NCBI GenBank assembly: GCA_035271065.1
Contig: DATESB010000140.1
Span: forward strand, 1-10,233
DNA from: JAAYYM01 sp035271065
GTDB taxonomy: Bacteria; Bacillota; Clostridia; Lachnospirales; Lachnospiraceae
Length of the DNA stretch: 10,233 nucleotides
Direction: 5' to 3'
The notes under the pieces are model-generated. The model had not been told where the DNA came from. It saw nothing but the letters and a program-made list of their open reading frames with translations, and did not search any database. Below are positions 6,316 to 10,233 of the stretch, in pieces. Numbering within the stretch: the first letter of the stretch is position 1; each line of letters opens with the position of its first letter. A program made the translations under genes and the position numbers.

Positions 6316-6345
6316 TTAATTCTGTATGTCATATGCTTTAGCCAT
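6316..6345 (-). other. Nine-codon mini-ORF with a strong ribosome binding site
   Basis: ATG at 6343-6345 lies 8 bases after GGAGG and reads MAKAYDIQN before TAA (6316-6318). It sits between the GNAT and HD genes. It may be the surviving front end of a deleted gene or a short leader peptide. No hairpin or T-run links it to control of the HD gene, so a gene remnant is more likely. Confidence 0.3.
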
Positions 6346-6391
6346 TTGCTTTACCTCCGCATGGTAATTTTGCAATTCTCAATGTTATATA

Positions 6392-6922
6392 TTATTCAAA
6401 AAACTCTTTGCAATAAACCACGGTTCCCGAAACATCACCAAGGATTCCATCTTCAAGTTCCAACGCCATAAACGATTCATCTGGCACATCAAATGGTGCT
6501 TTAATTCCCCATGTACTTGCGGGCTTAAATCCAAATCGAGGATAGTAGGCTTCATGTCCGAGAACAACGATTGATTTGAAGCCCATTTCCTTTGATTTCT
6601 TCAACCCATGAATAATCAATTGGCTGCCGATACCCTGGTTCTGGTATTCAGGCAAGACCGAAACCGGAGCCAATGCCAATGCTTCGTAATTCTGCCCGTC
6701 ATTTTTAATAAGCAGCTTTGTTAGCATAAGATGCCCGACGATTGCCTTGTTCCTTTCGGCGACAAGGCTGAGTTCAGGGACAAACACATCGCTTTTTCGC
6801 AATCTGGCGACCAAAAATTGTTCCCTGTGGTCACTGTGTTCTTCATTCTGAAATGCCTTTTCTACAACAGCTTCCGTAAGTTTATAGTCTTTTCCCGTTT
6901 CTTTCCGTATCATGATATCCAA
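6392..6922 (-). CDS. GNAT-family N-acetyltransferase
   Basis: A 176-residue acetyl-CoA-dependent transferase. The acetyl-CoA binding motif A is clear (VSVLPEYQNQGIGSQLI, with Q-x-x-G-I-G), followed by VVLGHEAYYPRFGF, the YhbS-type signature. The chosen start is TTG at 6920-6922, which has AGGGTGA 7 bases upstream; ATG at 6911-6913 would shorten the protein by three residues but is farther from that site. The substrate is not predictable: family members acetylate proteins, small amines or, in some cases, antibiotics. It begins 12 bases after the GrpB-family stop, so the two genes are almost certainly one transcript. Confidence 0.88.
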   Translation of the reverse strand: MDIMIRKETGKDYKLTEAVVEKAFQNEEHSDHREQFLVARLRKSDVFVPELSLVAERNKAIVGHLMLTKLLIKNDGQNYEALALAPVSVLPEYQNQGIGSQLIIHGLKKSKEMGFKSIVVLGHEAYYPRFGFKPASTWGIKAPFDVPDESFMALELEDGILGDVSGTVVYCKEFFE

Positions 6923-6934
6923 CTGTAAATCACC

Positions 6935-7471
6935 CTAACTTTCCCAAACGCTTTGCAAGGGCAAGCCTTTTTCCTTCCTTGCCGCATCGATTACCTTTTG
7001 AATAAATTCTGTCTTTGCGCGTGTATATGCCTCCATGGTACTGCCATTTTCCATGGCGGCTCTCTCTTTTACTTCTCCATATTCATCGGCCAATTTGGGA
7101 TGCTCCCTTAAATAATCCCTGAGCAGAAATTCGTTGCGCAGATAAAAACCATCGTTGTACGGTAAAACATGAAGATTATGGGTCCAAACTTCATTTGTAT
7201 ATTTTGCAAACAAATATCTGCTTGTCATATCTGTCGGAGTGTGGTGATACTCCTTTGCATTAAAAATGCGCTGATAAAAGGTTAGTTCCGCAAAAGGCGA
7301 AACGCCAATAAATATATCTATAACCGGTTTCGCCCGTTGATTGGGTATCGCCGTGCTTCCGATATGTTCAATGGCTACGGCATGAGAACCGAAAAAACGG
7401 AGCAATTTTATTTTCTCTTCTTCAAAATTCTTTGTCCAATCCGGGTTATATTCCATAATTTCAATTTTCAT
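6935..7471 (-). CDS. GrpB family protein (UPF0157, nucleotidyltransferase-like fold)
   Basis: A 178-residue protein with the diagnostic block EHIGSTAIPNQRAKPVIDIFI (about residues 36-56): the G-S-T and the later D-x-x match a minimal nucleotidyltransferase active site. Later HNLHVLPY (about 98-105) and LLRDYLREHP are also typical of the family. The full family length is present. The ribosome binding site is weak (AAGGACG, about 8 bases upstream of ATG). Function in the cell is not established for this family; homologues are common as accessory genes in Gram-positive bacteria. It lies 37 bases after the dehydrogenase and 12 bases before the acetyltransferase in one direction. Confidence 0.88.
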   Translation of the reverse strand: MKIEIMEYNPDWTKNFEEEKIKLLRFFGSHAVAIEHIGSTAIPNQRAKPVIDIFIGVSPFAELTFYQRIFNAKEYHHTPTDMTSRYLFAKYTNEVWTHNLHVLPYNDGFYLRNEFLLRDYLREHPKLADEYGEVKERAAMENGSTMEAYTRAKTEFIQKVIDAARKEKGLPLQSVWES

Positions 7472-7508
7472 GATAGTTTCGTCCTTGCCTCAAAACCCCT
7501 GTTTGGTA

Positions 7509-8372
7509 TTATACTCCATATCTCTCCGGTGCAGGAATAGCCTTTTCTGATGCACGGCTAACAGCTTCCCAGTCTTCCCAAGTAACCATCCGTGCTTTTA
7601 AGGTATCCATCGCCAAATCGTATACCATGCTGCCAAGGATAAGCCTCAAAGGCGGATTATTGCTGGCTACTAATTTCATAAGGGCTTCCGCTGCCAAGGA
7701 AGGATCACTATCGACCGAATCTTCGGAATACTGTTTCGCCAGCTCATCGCAAAGTGTACCGTATGAATCTAATGGATTGCTGTAACTCATCGAAGTGTAT
7801 AAGTCTGTCCAATATCCTCCTGGTTCCACCATAGTGAGTTTCACTCCGAAATGTTCCGCTTCTTTTGCTAAGGCTTCACTCATTCCTTCCAGCGCAAATT
7901 TACTTGCACTGTAAATACCAGACATCGGACCCGAGATAATAGCGCCAATGCTTGTAATCTGTATGATATGTCCAGAACGCTGCGACCTCAAATAGGGCAT
8001 CACTGCCTGACAAACCCAAAGAGCTCCAAAAAAGTTTGTGTCCATTAGTTTCCGAGCATCGGATTCGTTTAGTTCTTCAATCATACCCAAAGTCATGATA
8101 CCCGCATTATTAACAACAATATCAAGCCTGCCGAAATGTTTAACTGCTGTTTCAACCGTAGAAAAAACAGCCTCCTTATCTGTAACATCGAGGCTTAATG
8201 GAAGCAAGGTTTCTGGATATGTTTCTTTTAGTTTCGCCAAATTATCAATCGTCCTTGCGACTGCAACAACTTTATCCCCGGCTTTCAAGGCGGCGCATGT
8301 AAAAGCATAGCCAAGCCCCTTGCTTGCTCCGGTAATAAACCATACTCGTTTATTTTCACTATTAGGTGTCAT
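7509..8372 (-). CDS. Short-chain dehydrogenase/reductase (classical SDR)
   Basis: A 287-residue oxidoreductase starting behind AAGGAG with a 7-base spacer. The Rossmann dinucleotide motif TGASKGLG (14-21), NNAG (88-91) and the catalytic tetrad N113, S141, Y154 and K158 (in YSASK) are all present, as is PGG at 184-186. An arginine after the second strand (AVAR, R40) favours NADP(H) over NAD(H). The C-terminal extension beyond residue 250 is typical of the extended-tail SDRs that act on small carbonyl compounds; the substrate is unknown. It appears intact and active. The efflux gene ends 144 bases upstream, and a possible promoter lies in that gap. Confidence 0.92.
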   Translation of the reverse strand: MTPNSENKRVWFITGASKGLGYAFTCAALKAGDKVVAVARTIDNLAKLKETYPETLLPLSLDVTDKEAVFSTVETAVKHFGRLDIVVNNAGIMTLGMIEELNESDARKLMDTNFFGALWVCQAVMPYLRSQRSGHIIQITSIGAIISGPMSGIYSASKFALEGMSEALAKEAEHFGVKLTMVEPGGYWTDLYTSMSYSNPLDSYGTLCDELAKQYSEDSVDSDPSLAAEALMKLVASNNPPLRLILGSMVYDLAMDTLKARMVTWEDWEAVSRASEKAIPAPERYGV

Positions 8373-8404
8373 AGATATTCTCCTTTACTATATTAGAAAG
8401 ATTA

Positions 8405-8432
8405 TTATAACCTGAGATTAATACTGTTAAAT
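8405..8432 (-). promoter_or_regulatory. Possible promoter for the dehydrogenase-led transcript
   Basis: On the minus strand TATAAT (8405-8410) is preceded after 16 bases by TTTAAC (8427-8432), a poor -35. The -10 is perfect and lies about 30 bases before the dehydrogenase start codon. This would let the SDR-GrpB-GNAT genes be expressed independently of the efflux gene. No strong terminator was found in the gap, so read-through from the efflux gene is also possible. Confidence 0.4.
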
Positions 8433-8516
8433 GCTGTGAACCCAGCAACTTTGAGCACTTTGTTTTGAACTCCCAGAAGCCCACCACTCCAAATTATCAT
8501 CAACCCTGTCCTTTTT

Positions 8517-9746
8517 TCAGTCCACTTGCGGTTTCATTGTTACTTTGTCATAGCGTCGTGTCAAAAGGCGGCAGAGAATAGCATCTGCCATCAGTACAAC
8601 ACCTGACCAGAAAAACCATGTGTTTACACCTATCACCTCAACAACCGGACCCGCAACAAGTAAGCCTATCGGCATAGAAAGAGTCATGGCGGTCATCAAA
8701 AGGGAAAACACCTTGCCCATCATTTCAGGTGCAATGCTTTCTTGAACATAGGCCATAACTGGAACATTCATAAATGTGCCAGAGGCACCCAAGAAGAAGC
8801 AGCATATAGCAAATATCCAAAAACCGCTTGTCGGTAACGCTCCGCTAATCAGTGTAGACAGACCCATTAAGCCAATAGCTAAGGATGCCATGAAAAACCT
8901 CCTTTTCATGCCGCCCCATACACCAATAACCAAAGATGAAAGAAGCAATCCGCCTGCAAAGACAAATTCCACAATGCTATTGTGCCATGCTTCGCCCATA
9001 AAGTGGTTGCGTACCAGCAGAGGGAACAGAGAACCTAAGGGCATATAAAGTATGGTCATCAGCAGCATGGGGGAAAACACAGCCATTAAAGGCTTATTTG
9101 CTTTCATTGCGATAAAGCCCTGCTTCATGTCAGACAATACACTCATCTTCTCATTGGTTTGCGGAATATCTGGAATTATAACAAATAGGAGGCAAACTAT
9201 CGCAAAAGCGGCTCCCAGTATATCCACAATCATAATGGAGGAAATAGGTAGAAATGACATAAGCGCAGCACCCAGCACAGGCCCCATCATGTTGGATATT
9301 GATTGGATCATATTTCCCCAGCCCCCTGCTTTGGTCAACATATCTGCTGGCACAAACATGGGTATTGCCGCTTGCATAGCTGGACCGTGAAAGGTATTCC
9401 CCAATCCACGCAAAAATAAAACAATGTAGATAAACCAAATAGGGGGTGTTTCCACAAGTAAAAATGCTGCGCCAAGGATGATGCTGGATACAGCTACCAG
9501 ACCGTCAGCTAAAATCATTACTGTTCGGCGGTTGTATCGGTCGATCCACACACCGGCAAAGGGTCCGATTAACATATTGGGGAGAAAGGCAACTAAGGAT
9601 GCAATCGTCAAGGTTATTGCGGATTCAGTCTGGATGGTCAGCCACCAGATAACAGCGAACTGCACTGCGGCAGAACCCAAGATTGAAAAAGCCTGCCCTG
9701 TGTATATTACAGCAAATTGTTTCTTCCAATTCTTTATTCTGTTCAT
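8517..9746 (-). CDS. MFS efflux transporter, Mef-like (macrolide-efflux family)
   Basis: A 409-residue, 12-helix major facilitator, matching the length of Mef(A) (about 405). The N-terminal NWKKQFAVIYTGQAFS pattern, the cytoplasmic loop motif GVWIDRYNRR (65-74), FLRGLGNTFHGPA (111-123) and SMPIGLLVAGPVVEVIGVNTWF near the end align by eye with Mef(A) across its whole length. Such pumps use the proton gradient to expel drugs, classically 14/15-membered macrolides; sequence divergence means the real substrate is uncertain. ATG at 9744-9746 is chosen because AAGGAG lies 9 bases upstream and the Mef alignment starts here; a longer frame back to 9815 only reads through the terminator hairpin. It is preceded by an elaborate leader that suggests inducible expression. 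No ABC-F partner (msrD-like) is present on its downstream side. Confidence 0.85.
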   Translation of the reverse strand: MNRIKNWKKQFAVIYTGQAFSILGSAAVQFAVIWWLTIQTESAITLTIASLVAFLPNMLIGPFAGVWIDRYNRRTVMILADGLVAVSSIILGAAFLLVETPPIWFIYIVLFLRGLGNTFHGPAMQAAIPMFVPADMLTKAGGWGNMIQSISNMMGPVLGAALMSFLPISSIMIVDILGAAFAIVCLLFVIIPDIPQTNEKMSVLSDMKQGFIAMKANKPLMAVFSPMLLMTILYMPLGSLFPLLVRNHFMGEAWHNSIVEFVFAGGLLLSSLVIGVWGGMKRRFFMASLAIGLMGLSTLISGALPTSGFWIFAICCFFLGASGTFMNVPVMAYVQESIAPEMMGKVFSLLMTAMTLSMPIGLLVAGPVVEVIGVNTWFFWSGVVLMADAILCRLLTRRYDKVTMKPQVD

Positions 9747-9753
9747 TATAGAA

Positions 9754-9761
9754 ATCTCCTT
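9754..9761 (-). promoter_or_regulatory. Efflux gene ribosome binding site, complementary to the leader
   Basis: The mRNA reads AAGGAGAT here. It is the exact complement of ATCTCCTT inside the leader ORF (9824-9831). Pairing would hide the ribosome binding site of the pump gene until a ribosome stalls on, or occupies, the leader ORF. Confidence 0.5.
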
Positions 9762-9765
9762 ATAT

Positions 9766-9802
9766 AAAATTAAAAACGAACAACTGCCTAAGGCGTTGTT
9801 CG
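9766..9802 (-). terminator. Intrinsic terminator/attenuator in the efflux leader
   Basis: In the minus-strand transcript CGAACAACGCC pairs with GGC-A-GTTGTTCG around a TTA loop: 11 base pairs with one bulged A (9777-9802). This is followed by TTTTTAATTTT (9766-9776). The T-run ends about 20 bases before the pump's start codon. It is a textbook intrinsic terminator placed inside a 5' leader and not at a gene end, the signature of transcriptional attenuation. Confidence 0.8.
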
Positions 9803-9819
9803 TGCAGAAAGACATAATT

Positions 9820-9855
9820 TTACAAGGAGATCTTCAAAAGCGAGGATATACTCAT
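9820..9855 (-). CDS. Leader peptide ORF of the efflux gene (11 codons)
   Basis: ATG at 9853-9855 reads MSISSLLKISL and stops at TAA (9820-9822), 18 bases before the attenuator stem. No strong Shine-Dalgarno precedes it. Its codons include the anti-Shine-Dalgarno ATCTCCTT, so a ribosome paused here would block that pairing. Position and size fit the regulatory peptides upstream of inducible resistance genes. Translation is inferred from layout only. Confidence 0.5.
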   Translation of the reverse strand: MSISSLLKISL

Positions 9856-9867
9856 GTAAATATGTCT

Positions 9868-9907
9868 TTAAGCACAACAAATAAACCCTAAAAAGGGCAG
9901 TGCTTAA
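9868..9907 (-). repeat. Upstream hairpin of the efflux leader
   Basis: TTAAGCAC and GTGCTTAA (9900-9907 and 9868-9875 on the plus strand) form a perfect 8-bp outer stem, and CCCT/AGGG (9886-9889 and 9894-9897) an inner 4-bp stem. Without a downstream T-run it is not a terminator. It lies between promoter and leader ORF and may be an RNA structure that modulates ribosome loading or RNA stability. Confidence 0.5.
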
Positions 9908-9960
9908 AAACTAAATTACATGAATATCAAATACATATTTCTACCCCGCTTTCACTTTAA

Positions 9961-9989
9961 ATTATACTATAATTTAACTGCAACCTCAA
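9961..9989 (-). promoter_or_regulatory. Sigma-A-type promoter of the efflux gene
   Basis: TTGAGG (9984-9989) and TATAAT (9961-9966) are separated by 17 bases on the minus strand. The predicted transcript start near 9954 gives a leader of about 200 bases before the pump gene. The promoter begins 13 bases after the stop codon of the DUF4180 gene, so the pump is transcribed on its own and not as part of the upstream operon. Confidence 0.75.
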
Positions 9990-10002
9990 GATATGAAACG
10001 GA

Positions 10003-10233
10003 TTATGTTCTGCTCAATTTCTCAATAGCATCTTCTTCGGAAGACACAAAGAAGATATCTCTTCCTTTATTGCTTTCATATATAAAATCTTTCAGCGGCT
10101 TGCTTGTATAGCCGGAAAAGTCGCCAACAATCGCAAACTTAAACTGGTAATTGATAAACTTTTGTAAAATTTCACCGGCAATCCTCGTACTCAAAACAAA
10201 AAAGTCCGGGGTCAACGCATCTTTGTTCAATAT
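10003..10233 (-). CDS. DUF4180 domain protein (5' partial)
   Basis: The last 76 or so residues of a protein that runs off the right edge. The frame is open to the boundary (…ILNKDALTPDFFVLSTRIAGE), so the true start lies outside. The block LSTRIAGEILQKFINYQFK, then AIVGDFSGYTSKPLKDFIYE and DIFFVSSEEDAIEKL, is characteristic of DUF4180, a small bacterial domain of unknown function usually of 110-125 residues. About 40-45 N-terminal residues are therefore missing. It precedes the efflux promoter by only 13 bases. Confidence 0.85.
   Translation of the reverse strand: MLNKDALTPDFFVLSTRIAGEILQKFINYQFKFAIVGDFSGYTSKPLKDFIYESNKGRDIFFVSSEEDAIEKLSRT

Noticed and set aside
5083..7471. A dedicated anti-phage defence island
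   Set aside because: HD, GNAT and GrpB genes can occur in such islands, but there is no nuclease, helicase, toxin-antitoxin pair or signalling cyclase to support it.
8373..8516. Intrinsic terminator after the efflux gene
   Set aside because: I found no GC-rich inverted repeat followed by a T-run on the minus strand in this gap.
9052..9390. Open frames on the plus strand (9052-9390, 9478-9891) opposite the efflux gene
   Set aside because: They mirror hydrophobic codons of the transporter and have no family resemblance or suitable start signals.
9747..9815. N-terminal extension of the efflux protein back to ATG 9813-9815
   Set aside because: The extra codons are just the attenuator hairpin and T-run; the Mef alignment and the AAGGAG site both point to the start at 9746.
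1..10233. CRISPR array, tRNA or rRNA genes, intact insertion sequence
   Set aside because: No regularly spaced repeats, cloverleaf-like segments, rRNA signature or transposase frame were seen on either strand.

Overview
The window looks like Bacillota DNA, most likely from a Clostridia-type gut anaerobe. Nearly every gene has a strong Gram-positive Shine-Dalgarno (AGGAGG or AAGGAG), several intrinsic terminators are present, and the recognisable families are typical of that group. No rRNA, tRNA, CRISPR array or intact insertion sequence was seen.

Region 1 (about 1-1300 and 2079-4314, plus strand, clearly GC-richer by eye) is part of the DNA-processing and coupling module of an integrative conjugative element of the Tn1549 / CD1115 type. 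It holds the tail of an upstream mobilisation protein (possibly the relaxase), a small lysine-rich ORF that contains a terminator, a TOPRIM primase-like protein with the DUF3991 arrangement, a VirD4/TcpA coupling ATPase, and a small winged-helix protein. The module is broken up. A minus-strand, AT-richer gene for a YdeI/OmpD-associated family protein sits between the TOPRIM gene and virD4. After the winged-helix gene, the membrane-channel genes expected next in this element family are absent.

Region 2 (about 4315-4550) is a gene-poor junction with several palindromes and what may be the decayed C-terminus of a WYL-type regulator. Region 3 (about 4550-10233, all minus strand, AT-rich) is a cargo-like row. 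In transcription order it is a partial DUF4180 protein, a Mef-like MFS efflux pump, a short-chain dehydrogenase, a GrpB-family protein, a GNAT acetyltransferase, an HD-domain hydrolase, an NTF2/SnoaL-like protein, a small two-helix membrane protein, and a methyltransferase/hydrolase chimera that is almost certainly a pseudogene.

The best-supported regulatory feature is the roughly 200-nt leader of the efflux gene. It has a good sigma-A-type promoter, an upstream hairpin, an 11-codon leader peptide ORF, a strong intrinsic terminator just before the pump gene, and an 8-nt anti-Shine-Dalgarno inside the leader ORF that exactly complements the pump's ribosome binding site. This is the architecture of drug-inducible attenuation. 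The rest reads as a decaying element mixed with horizontally acquired accessory enzymes. I see no convincing evidence of a wholly new multi-gene system.
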